Below are positions 28,801 to 34,958 of a stretch of DNA of 64,000 nt, in pieces. A model generated the notes under the pieces. It ran no database searches. It had not been told where the DNA came from and saw only the letters and a list, made by a program, of their open reading frames with translations. The DNA is taken from positions 1 through 64,000 of the forward strand of contig VXML01000084.1 of assembly GCA_009841115.1 (NCBI GenBank). Reading direction: 5' to 3'. The position numbers and the translations under genes were made by a program. The number at the start of each line of letters is the position of its first letter. The first letter of the stretch is position 1. The stretch is from Gemmatimonadota bacterium. Its GTDB lineage: Bacteria > Latescibacterota > UBA2968 > UBA8231.

Positions 28801-30221
28801 CGCAAATCGCGCATCCGATCCTGCAACACCGGCCCAAAAGCCGCTTTCTCTTCCAACAGTTGCGGATCGTTTAGGGCCTGTTGCAGCACGCCGTTTATCA
28901 AGGAGACTTGGCGCGCCAGATTGCCGTAGTTGACTGCGGCTGACTGGTCCAGCGGCGAATCAATCTGCAAGCGGGCGTCGTTTACAGTGATCAAGCCCAA
29001 GGAGATCAAGCCACCTTCGAGCGCGAACTGACTGTTGGCGGCGATGCCACCGGGCATGTACGCCGACCAGTCCAAACCCTTGATGGGAGTGATGCCGTTG
29101 ACCAAACTGCCCACGGCGGCCGAGTCTAGGGTGCTAGCGTAGCCGCTGAAGCGGCGGCCGAATGGGGCGAAAAAGCGCCGCAATTCAGGTCTGGAGGTAT
29201 TATTCCAAATGCCGACTTGATCGGTGCGACTCGACAGATCGAGGCCGATGAACAGGTCTATGTGGAGCGGTTCCTTCGCGGGTTGGGCGTGGCGGGCGAG
29301 AAAGTCGGCCATGCCCTGGCGACCCTGGAAGTGGGCCGACGTTGCCACTAAAATGGTAGTGCGCGCCGGTGGATCGGCGGCGAGATGACGGGCCAATTCC
29401 AATAAAGCAGCAATGCCGCAGGCAGTCTCAGCGCTAGGTGCCCGGCCCGGCACCACGGAAATCCCGTCGTAGTACGCCTCGATGGCGACGCGCTCGGCGG
29501 CCAGCTCGGGGTCGGCACCGGGGATCACGCCCCAGATATTCCACGCCGGACGCTGTTGCCAATCCATGCGGCCCCGTAAGTGTACCGATAGCTCACCGTC
29601 CCGCAGGCGCTGGCGCAACACGAGGCCCGCTTCGCGCTCGATCCAGAAGCGGGGAATGTCGAGCGGCACGTGGGCGTACTTGTCCGCGGCTTGGTGGCGA
29701 TTGGCCTGCTCGGGCGCGATAAATACCACGGCCCGAGCGCCCAGCGACGCGGCGCGCAGCCAGTGGTTCCAACTGTCGAATTCCAGCAGGACAATGCGCC
29801 CGTCCATAGCGTAGCCGTCGAAGTCGCCCCACTCGCCCCGGCCGCCGTAGATCATCGGCGCTCGCAGGCCCTCTGGCGGCAGCGTAACCGTCCGCGCCAG
29901 ATTGGGCCACAGACCCCACAGCGGCACCTCCTCCCCGCTTCGCTCCAAGCGCAGACGAGCGCCGCGCTCTATGGGCACCACCACTGCAAACGAGTCGCGC
30001 CGCACCGCTTCGACGCCAGCCGCGACCAGTTCGCGCTCCACCAATGCGGCACCCGATTCAGCACCAGGATAGCCGGCCAAGCGCGATTCAACGGCGCTCA
30101 GGGCTTCGATGGTGGCGCGCAAAGCAGCCACCTCGCCGTAGCAGGGAGTTTGCAGCATCAGCCCGACGAGGTATATGCTGCCCAGCCATCGATAAGTCAC
30201 TTTGCAAGCCACGCGATTCAA
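25842..30221 (-). CDS. Large fusion: degenerate M28-peptidase-like domain plus FtsX/MacB-type permease
   Basis: 1459 residues. A signal-like segment (residues 12-28) precedes a PA-type domain around residues 120-215 and an M28 aminopeptidase-like domain around 225-430. The zinc ligands look lost: the HYD motif reads Y250-Y251-D252, the GADDNASG region reads APSAETACG (261-269), and the Glu-Glu reads H297-F298. Helices follow from about residue 760 (FFLALLIPAAFLG, LVLVLIISRF). A MacB-like core (ISNMRRRKLRTGLTLTTL) leads into an FtsX domain (VLNTMLGTVYERLKDIGIYA, STVYPARVAA). No ABC ATPase gene lies nearby. The TTG start overlaps the upstream DUF6785 stop as TTGA. Confidence 0.75.
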   Translation of the reverse strand: MNRVACKVTYRWLGSIYLVGLMLQTPCYGEVAALRATIEALSAVESRLAGYPGAESGAALVERELVAAGVEAVRRDSFAVVVPIERGARLRLERSGEEVPLWGLWPNLARTVTLPPEGLRAPMIYGGRGEWGDFDGYAMDGRIVLLEFDSWNHWLRAASLGARAVVFIAPEQANRHQAADKYAHVPLDIPRFWIEREAGLVLRQRLRDGELSVHLRGRMDWQQRPAWNIWGVIPGADPELAAERVAIEAYYDGISVVPGRAPSAETACGIAALLELARHLAADPPARTTILVATSAHFQGRQGMADFLARHAQPAKEPLHIDLFIGLDLSSRTDQVGIWNNTSRPELRRFFAPFGRRFSGYASTLDSAAVGSLVNGITPIKGLDWSAYMPGGIAANSQFALEGGLISLGLITVNDARLQIDSPLDQSAAVNYGNLARQVSLINGVLQQALNDPQLLEEKAAFGPVLQDRMRDLRLKVRTFPRRSQMPDRPVADAVAVVRRQWATAGKAVKGVRTAQVHLSDDEGELLITGLPQAQYRTNVYVLEPHDGAITYAADLSKRAEGFHGKPLPDGSIPITVQWALTEKSVVVFPCLSRPFYGLINPRSLNFLGGITVLNRYDTAPRQYGYALGSSLDEAAGVVFGPQDADPQNRIKILAGRQLLLLNNGIPDSRPNGEGFFLAEERLVPTLLQAAWDMWRLDEDRLQTMRDHAIENQHLQRLHQRTAQVLEAAQEAAQRKEWSRYVAHLRVALGLENQVYPEAMATLNDVIKGMVFFLALLIPAAFLGERLLLGATQITRQLAGFGALLAVVWLAVSQVHPAFAIAHPLVILLAFAIMAMASLVLVLIISRFNSFMKERGDRIHHVEMRRFSVAHAAFMLGISNMRRRKLRTGLTLTTLVLLTFTVLSFASYESRARFISLSLEHEGGYEGILVRNRAWNPLGQPMLDYIRSHFSAVGPISFRNWFILQENKKTYLEAASGRQLVRTYGLLGLNPEETDITGIDQTLTAGRFFTAATEASCLLPLPMAEALGLDAGDLGRAQVQVMGKELTVVGLFDPEIFNDVRDLDDGPLTPVDFELSRTAGSTFQLNQGAATTATASQYRPYVHILPDNVLIAPYEIVRQMGGRLRSVAVAFDRERLDSGAAQALLEDFLLRVAVSLFVGLRQDEASTIGVWAYSSIGATAIKGLGVLIVPMLIAAFIVLNTMLGTVYERLKDIGIYAAVGLAPSHIALLFIAEACAYAVLGITLGYLGGQGMGLVLNHLDMLGGLNLNYSSLAAVFSALIVMGVVLLSTVYPARVAARTAVPDLVRRWQPEPPVGAEWEFRFPFLVSAAEAKGLCGFLLDYLSSYGEASIGSFYTEGTLLQSFATPQGTAYALEARVWLAPLDLGVSQHAVLCIRPEDQADIHGLVFYLRCLSGDNDSWRRANRSFLQAIRKELLIWNTLKAAERSAFQQWAEEQLQRQ

Positions 30222-32263
30222 CCCCAGAAAATCACATTGCCGACCGTGCCGGTAAAATGGTCGATGACGAGGAAGATGCCGCCCGGCAGCAGTTGCCCCA
30301 AGATCAGTCCCATAAAAAACGGCCTAGTCCGGTGGTAGCGCTCGGCACCGCCGTACTTGAGCACCAAGACTTTGACAAACCAAGCCAAGAACATATTGAA
30401 CCAGAGGTGATCCATAATCCAAGTCGGCCCAACGGGATAGCCCAGAGGATGCAGGGGCCACCAAGCGTAGTGCCACCGGGCCACGGTCAAGCCCAACATG
30501 ATAGCCGCGCCCAAACCCATATTGATCCAGCCCCACAGATGCGCCTCGCTCGGATAGCGCAACAGGCCCTCGACATAGCGGTAGGGCGCTTCGCGGCTGA
30601 CCATGGCCCGCAGATTGAGGTTGCCGTGCTCGTAGCTCAGCTCCAAGATCATCCAAGTCGAAGCCCCTAGCGCCACGGCTATGGCCACGACCATAGCCCA
30701 GAACAAAGGCCGACGCCCTCGGCTCAATTCCTGGCCCAATTTCAGACTGTTGGCGCAGGAGGCCATGACAAAGCTGCGGACATTGGCTGTCCAGATATAG
30801 GTACTGGCCAACAAAACCAAGCCCGGTGCTCCCAGCGTCGATGAGCCGACCGCAGAGATGAGGATGCCGGCCGGCACCACGGGCGGCGCACCGTCCGACA
30901 GACCGCCCTCGGCAACCACCCGAGTAAAGGCGACAAAAAGAGCACCAGCCAAAAAGAGCAACGCCACACCGGCCCACAGCGGCAATCCAGCCAGCCACAG
31001 CCAGCCGACCATGATCGCCGTGCCAACGACGAGAATGATTACCGCCGCTCGGTACGACAGGATTTCATCGGTGTCGTCAATAGCCGGGTCCCCAGACCAA
31101 GCCTTGCGCCAGACCGCGGCCAAATGACGACGGGCTGCCCACAAGCCGCCGAGGAATAGCACCAGCATAGCGCCCATGGCGTGATAGACCTGTAGCGTGT
31201 GCCGGATGCCGTGGCCACTGCCCAAGCTGGGCGCATCGCCTACGCCGAGAATGGCGAAAGTGCCGCGCAAAACATTGGCCAACAAATTGAAAACCCACAG
31301 GCTGAGCGCGACTTCGGTCTTGAGGAAGTAGAAAAAACCAATGATGTGGAAGCGGAAGGTGATATACAGCGTCGTGGTGCCGCGCATGATCGGCAATTCT
31401 TGGCGGAACAAATCGACTTCGTGGGCGAATTGCATCCCTTCCGGGAAATAGGCGTACAAGCCGTGCAGCGTGCTCCAAGTAGCGGCAAGGGCAAAGCCAA
31501 TCCACATCCCCCGATTCTTAAAAAAAGGTGGCCAGCGCTCGTTCCCCTCTCCCATCTCAGTCATGGCCAGCGGTACTTGCACCAGCGGATAGACGAGGCG
31601 CTCGTTGTCGATCCACTGCCGCCGCAGCACAACCATGATGGCGATCATCACCAAGAAGAGTGACCAGATAAAGGGCTGCCAAGCCGCCAGCGCCAGCAGC
31701 CAAGCCCTCCACGGCACCGCGTAGTCGGCACCCATCCCCTCAAAGAAAAACTGGGCGTCGCCGAGTTGGCGCGGCATCATCCAGTCGGGAATGTGGGGGT
31801 GGATGAGGCTCTGCCAATCGTTTTCGGGCGTGGCAAAGTAAAAGGGAGCGGCGAGTTGGCTGATGATCTTCGAGGTAAAAACGACGGGGATGGGCGAGGC
31901 CATCACCATCATAATATAGACCAGCAGCAATTCGCCCCGGCGCAAACCTCGCGTCCCGCACAATTTGAGCAGGGGATTGACCAGCCCCGCCAGCAGGGCC
32001 AGCAGGCAAACCGCGCCGACCGTGCTAAAACCCAAGGCCATGAAGGAGCCTTGCAAGTACAGCGTGCTATAGGCCACGCCGCCGCCGATGAAAGCGGCCA
32101 AAAAAGTACCCAGTGCAAAAGCCCTAAGCGTAAAGGCCGAGCCAGCCTCTTCTACGGCAGGCTCCGGGTCGGGCAGGTCTAAGTCCAGCCGCGAGCGAAA
32201 GGTAGCCGGCAGCAGACGGCCAACCCTTCCCGGCTCAGGTGCGGTAGGCCCAGTCTCCGGCAT
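30218..32263 (-). CDS. DUF6785/DUF6784-family multi-pass membrane protein
   Basis: 681 residues. A soluble N-terminal tail of about 45 residues is followed by roughly 14 transmembrane helices. I recognise the family from the openings FALGTFLAAFIGGGVAYSTL and RGELLLVYIMMVMASPIPV, the middle block VYPLVQVPLAMTEMGEG, and the end YPVGPTWIMDHLWFNMFLAW. The fold resembles oligopeptide transporter-like membrane proteins, but no substrate is known. It is translated immediately before the M28/FtsX fusion with a TTGA overlap, so the two products probably work together or are at least made together. Confidence 0.72.
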   Translation of the reverse strand: MPETGPTAPEPGRVGRLLPATFRSRLDLDLPDPEPAVEEAGSAFTLRAFALGTFLAAFIGGGVAYSTLYLQGSFMALGFSTVGAVCLLALLAGLVNPLLKLCGTRGLRRGELLLVYIMMVMASPIPVVFTSKIISQLAAPFYFATPENDWQSLIHPHIPDWMMPRQLGDAQFFFEGMGADYAVPWRAWLLALAAWQPFIWSLFLVMIAIMVVLRRQWIDNERLVYPLVQVPLAMTEMGEGNERWPPFFKNRGMWIGFALAATWSTLHGLYAYFPEGMQFAHEVDLFRQELPIMRGTTTLYITFRFHIIGFFYFLKTEVALSLWVFNLLANVLRGTFAILGVGDAPSLGSGHGIRHTLQVYHAMGAMLVLFLGGLWAARRHLAAVWRKAWSGDPAIDDTDEILSYRAAVIILVVGTAIMVGWLWLAGLPLWAGVALLFLAGALFVAFTRVVAEGGLSDGAPPVVPAGILISAVGSSTLGAPGLVLLASTYIWTANVRSFVMASCANSLKLGQELSRGRRPLFWAMVVAIAVALGASTWMILELSYEHGNLNLRAMVSREAPYRYVEGLLRYPSEAHLWGWINMGLGAAIMLGLTVARWHYAWWPLHPLGYPVGPTWIMDHLWFNMFLAWFVKVLVLKYGGAERYHRTRPFFMGLILGQLLPGGIFLVIDHFTGTVGNVIFWG

Positions 32264-32304
32264 TGCAAATCCGTCGCGCGGGAAAGCCGGACGAAGTCAC
32301 GGTT

Positions 32305-33045
32305 TTAGTTTTGGACGGTGGAAGCGAACCGCTCTGCGAGCAGGCGGGGCAGTTCGCCTAGGTGGGCTATTTGGTGATATTGCTGGCGCTCGGCTTCCGA
32401 AGGCTCGACGCGTTCGTGGAGCCAAGTGGTGTAGTACGGCACATAGACGGCGTGCCCGCCCAAGGCGACGACGGGCAGGATATCCGATTTGAGCGAATTA
32501 CCCACCATGCAAAAGTCGGCTGGCTGGATATCGTGGCGCTGTAGCAGACCTGCGTAGGTTTCCTCATTTTTTTCGCTGACGATTTCGATATACGTAAAGT
32601 GGTCGGCCAAGCCGGAGCGGGCGATCTTAGCTTCTTGGTCGAACAAATCGCCCTTAGTAAGCAGCATCAGGGGACGCGTCCTGGACAGGTGGGTGAGCAC
32701 TTCCTCGACATGGGGCAGCGGTTTGATGGGCATTTGCAACAGCTCTTTGCCATAGTCCAAAATCTGGCGGATCTGCCGCCCCGTCACCGCGCCCTTCGTC
32801 AAGTCGAGAGCCGTCTCTATCATCGACAAGGTGAAGCCCTTGATGCCATAGCCAAAGTGAGACAAGTTGCGCATTTCAGTCTCGTATAGCTCCCGCTCGG
32901 TCCACGCCGGATCGCAGTCGGCGGCTAACAGATCCTTAAAGCGGTCTTTGGCCGTTTCAAAGTAAATCTCGTTTTCCCACAGGGTATCGTCGGCGTCAAA
33001 GGCAATCAGGACGGGCAGGGCGGGGCAGGCCGGACGCTCGCCCAT
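32305..33045 (-). CDS. HAD family hydrolase
   Basis: 246 residues. The HAD motif I is IAFDADDTLW (nucleophile Asp and the acid/base Asp two residues on). Motif II is in LMLLTKGD, motif III is the Lys in SEKNEETY, and motif IV is in MVGNSLKSDI. A cap inserted after motif I is helical. The ATG at 33045 forms TGATG with the stop of the upstream retropepsin-like gene; a GTG three bases before it is an alternative. A fragment matching the start of this gene is duplicated at 33562-33584. Confidence 0.85.
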   Translation of the reverse strand: MGERPACPALPVLIAFDADDTLWENEIYFETAKDRFKDLLAADCDPAWTERELYETEMRNLSHFGYGIKGFTLSMIETALDLTKGAVTGRQIRQILDYGKELLQMPIKPLPHVEEVLTHLSRTRPLMLLTKGDLFDQEAKIARSGLADHFTYIEIVSEKNEETYAGLLQRHDIQPADFCMVGNSLKSDILPVVALGGHAVYVPYYTTWLHERVEPSEAERQQYHQIAHLGELPRLLAERFASTVQN

Positions 33046-33446
33046 CACAGGTGCAGCAGAGGCTGGTCGGGGGAAAGAGGATTGGGGACCAGTTTTTGTC
33101 CTGCAAGGTCAATGTGCCAGTCCATTTCTTCGAGCGGAAAGGCTCCCAGCAGCGGTTGAGTTCCACGCGGCAATTCAATGGTTCTGACCTGACATACCCG
33201 TCCCTGCACTTCGAGCTCGACCATGCCCAAGACGCGGCATGTGTGCTGGCCGCCATCCGCGGTAACCACGCGCATGGTCCCCAGGTCTTCGAGCTTGAGC
33301 AGCTCAATGAGTTCAGCGGGCAGTGCCAATTCAGCGGCCCCAGAATCCACCAGCACGTCACAGGAAACTTCGCGCCCCTGTTTTTCCGGTGGTAGAAACC
33401 GATTCTGCCAGTTTTTCATTTTGACGGGAACGCGAAAGATGCCCAA
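33045..33446 (-). CDS. Small retropepsin-like (clan AA aspartyl protease) protein
   Basis: 133 residues. VSCDVLVDSGAAELALP carries the DSG form of the catalytic DTG/DSG triad; VVTADGGQHTCRVLG and TQPLLGAFPLEEMDW follow the order usual in bacterial clan AA proteins. As in retropepsins only one such motif is present, so a dimer would be needed. No signal peptide. The TTG start has an AGGAGG eight bases upstream, a very strong site. It overlaps the HAD gene, so the two are translated together. Confidence 0.72.
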   Translation of the reverse strand: MGIFRVPVKMKNWQNRFLPPEKQGREVSCDVLVDSGAAELALPAELIELLKLEDLGTMRVVTADGGQHTCRVLGMVELEVQGRVCQVRTIELPRGTQPLLGAFPLEEMDWHIDLAGQKLVPNPLSPDQPLLHL

Positions 33447-33506
33447 AGTATTATCCTCCTACCTGTGCGTAATATCAGTAACGAATATACAATAGATACC
33501 TTTGAC

Positions 33507-33529
33507 CCGCGCAAGGTCGGCTCCGTCTG
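33507..33529 (+). repeat. 23-bp direct repeat, left copy
   Basis: The 23 bases ccgcgcaaggtcggctccg... are repeated exactly at 34898-34920 in the same orientation. The two copies enclose the collagen-like lipoprotein and the DinJ-YafQ pair. Confidence 0.75.
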
Positions 33530-33561
33530 GACCTAGACGTGGATCGCCCTCTCCACCCTCA

Positions 33562-33584
33562 CGTCGGCGTCAAAGGCAATCAGG
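33562..33584 (-). pseudogene. Duplicated fragment of the HAD gene motif I
   Basis: Exact 23-base match to 32988-33010. On the reverse strand it would encode LIAFDAD, the HAD motif I, but the reading frame is broken right after it. It is most likely a remnant of a local duplication. Confidence 0.5.
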
Positions 33585-33758
33585 GCGGGCTGTATTTTTT
33601 GCATTTGTCGAGTGGCAAGAAGTCGCCGGGTAGATAGTTGACCAAGCTCAAAATTTGGCTAACGTTGTAAAATAGCCTGTCTGTAATTTTGGCAAAAGTG
33701 GCCCAAAAGCGAGGCTGCTGCGATTAACCCTCACGAATCAAAGAAGGAGAACATCATC

Positions 33759-34163
33759 ATGTGGAGATATTGCTGGGGCTGGAGCTTGCTGCTAATCCTT
33801 GCCGCTTGCGAAGGCCCCGTAGGGCCAGAAGGACCGCAAGGACCGCGCGGACGACAAGGCGAGGACGGTTCCACTCTGTGGGTGAAGGTCGATACAGGGA
33901 CGATTTTGAATCGGAATTACACGGACGGGAATCCCTATTGGGTTTCGATTCCTCTTGCCAATTCTGGCACCGAACCAACCGTACTCTTTTTGGGAATTGA
34001 AAATGAAAATGGGATTTACAACAGGATTGACTTTTCCTCGGTAATTTGGGGTGGAAGCGGCAGTGATTATTCAGTTCCAGGCACCAGTGGCTGGTATATC
34101 TTGGTCTATGATCGTTCCAAAGATCTCGTCGGCTCCAACTACCAAGTGAAGTTCGTCCAGTAG
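33759..34163 (+). CDS. Small lipoprotein with a collagen-like G-x-x stretch
   Basis: 134 residues. The signal ends in the lipobox LILAAC, so the mature N-terminal Cys would be lipidated. Directly after it six collagen-type Gly-x-x triplets appear (GPVGPEGPQGPRGRQGEDG). The remaining 95 residues form a beta-rich domain of unknown type (YWVSIPLANSGTEPTVLFLG, GWYILVYDRSKD). It probably extends a small sensor or adhesion module from the outer membrane. Function unknown. AGGAG lies upstream of the ATG. Confidence 0.7.
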   Translation: MWRYCWGWSLLLILAACEGPVGPEGPQGPRGRQGEDGSTLWVKVDTGTILNRNYTDGNPYWVSIPLANSGTEPTVLFLGIENENGIYNRIDFSSVIWGGSGSDYSVPGTSGWYILVYDRSKDLVGSNYQVKFVQ

Positions 34164-34282
34164 CCGCCTTCTTAGACGGATTGATAAGGTGCTGTAGCAA
34201 CTTGCAAGTATCTCGACGGCGATCAGCGCCTAACCCACACATCTATTGAGCGGTGTTGCGGTACTTTGTCTTTCGCTCTATC

Positions 34283-34303
34283 GTGCATTACAATTTAATA
34301 CAC
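34283..34303 (+). promoter_or_regulatory. Probable operator of the dinJ-yafQ pair
   Basis: Imperfect palindrome with arms GTGCATTA (34283-34290) and TAATACAC (34296-34303), five-base spacer, one mismatch, 21 bases before the antitoxin ATG. Type II antitoxins commonly bind such a site to control their own operon. Confidence 0.5.
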
Positions 34304-34324
34304 GCCAACGAAGGAGAACCAACC

Positions 34325-34588
34325 ATGGCTGCTAACCAACTTGTACAAGCTCGCATTGACGGAGCCGTGAAGGAAGAAGCGGCCGCGGTGCTGGCTGCAA
34401 TGGGGCTTACCGTGTCCGATGCCGTGCGATTGCTGCTGACCAAGGTGGCGCAGGAAAAGGCACTACCGTTCGAGCCGTTGATGCCAAACGCCGTCACTAT
34501 CGAGGCGATGGAGGAGGCTCGCAAGGGTGGCCTACCTCGATTCGATAACGTGCAGGCTCTCATGGACGACCTGCATGAGGAAAATTGA
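34325..34588 (+). CDS. dinJ: DinJ/RelB-family antitoxin
   Basis: 87 residues. The N-terminal half has a ribbon-helix-helix pattern (LVQARIDGAVKEEAAAVLAA) followed by MGLTVSDAVRLLLTKVAQE, the family signature, and a C-terminal tail (GLPRFDNVQALMDDLHEE) that would wrap the toxin. A GAAGGAGAA ribosome-binding site precedes the ATG at 34325; an upstream GTG in the same frame is rejected. The yafQ-like gene begins 14 bases before its stop, so the pair is translationally coupled. Confidence 0.9.
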   Translation: MAANQLVQARIDGAVKEEAAAVLAAMGLTVSDAVRLLLTKVAQEKALPFEPLMPNAVTIEAMEEARKGGLPRFDNVQALMDDLHEEN

Positions 34589-34856
34589 GCGCACCAGCCA
34601 ATTCAAACGCGATTACAAGCGCGAAGCCAAGGGCCGGCACCAAGCGACGCTCGACGCCGATTTGGTACCTGTCTTGGTTGCCCTAGCGAATGACCAGCGA
34701 CTGGAACCTCGGCACCGCGACCATGCGCTAACCGGCAACTGGAAAGATCACCGCGATTGTCACGTGAAGCCCGACCTAGTGCTGATCTACCAGAAGCCCG
34801 ACGCCGACACACTGCGGCTCGTTCGCTTCGGATCACATTCGGAACTCGGGCTTTGA
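34575..34856 (+). CDS. yafQ: YafQ-family mRNA interferase toxin
   Basis: 93 residues, RelE superfamily. The positions of the catalytic residues of E. coli YafQ are kept: His50 in RDHALTG, His63 and Asp67 in CHVKPDLVLIY, and the late His88 in FGSHSELG. YafQ cuts mRNA in the ribosome A site. The start overlaps the antitoxin gene by 14 bases. It is at full length for the family and looks intact. Confidence 0.9.
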   Translation: MRKIERTSQFKRDYKREAKGRHQATLDADLVPVLVALANDQRLEPRHRDHALTGNWKDHRDCHVKPDLVLIYQKPDADTLRLVRFGSHSELGL

Positions 34857-34897
34857 CTTTCTCGGCAGGAGTCTCTCCGCCTAGGTAACTGCATTAT

Positions 34898-34920
34898 CCG
34901 CGCAAGGTCGGCTCCGTCTG
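34898..34920 (+). repeat. 23-bp direct repeat, right copy
   Basis: Exact match to 33507-33529, same orientation, 38 bases before the TonB receptor start codon. Confidence 0.75.
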
Positions 34921-34958
34921 AATCCGAAATCCTCACCCTTTTCACAATGAAATAGCTT

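Larger units (their letters stand above)
33447..33758. other. 312-bp intergenic region with repeat fragments
   Basis: No gene is seen. It contains the AGGAGG ribosome-binding site of the retropepsin-like gene at 33453-33458, one copy of a 23-bp direct repeat (33507-33529), and a 23-bp exact copy of the start of the HAD gene (33562-33584). The rest shows nothing I can name. An AGGAG lies 11-15 bases upstream of the collagen-like lipoprotein ATG. Confidence 0.55.
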
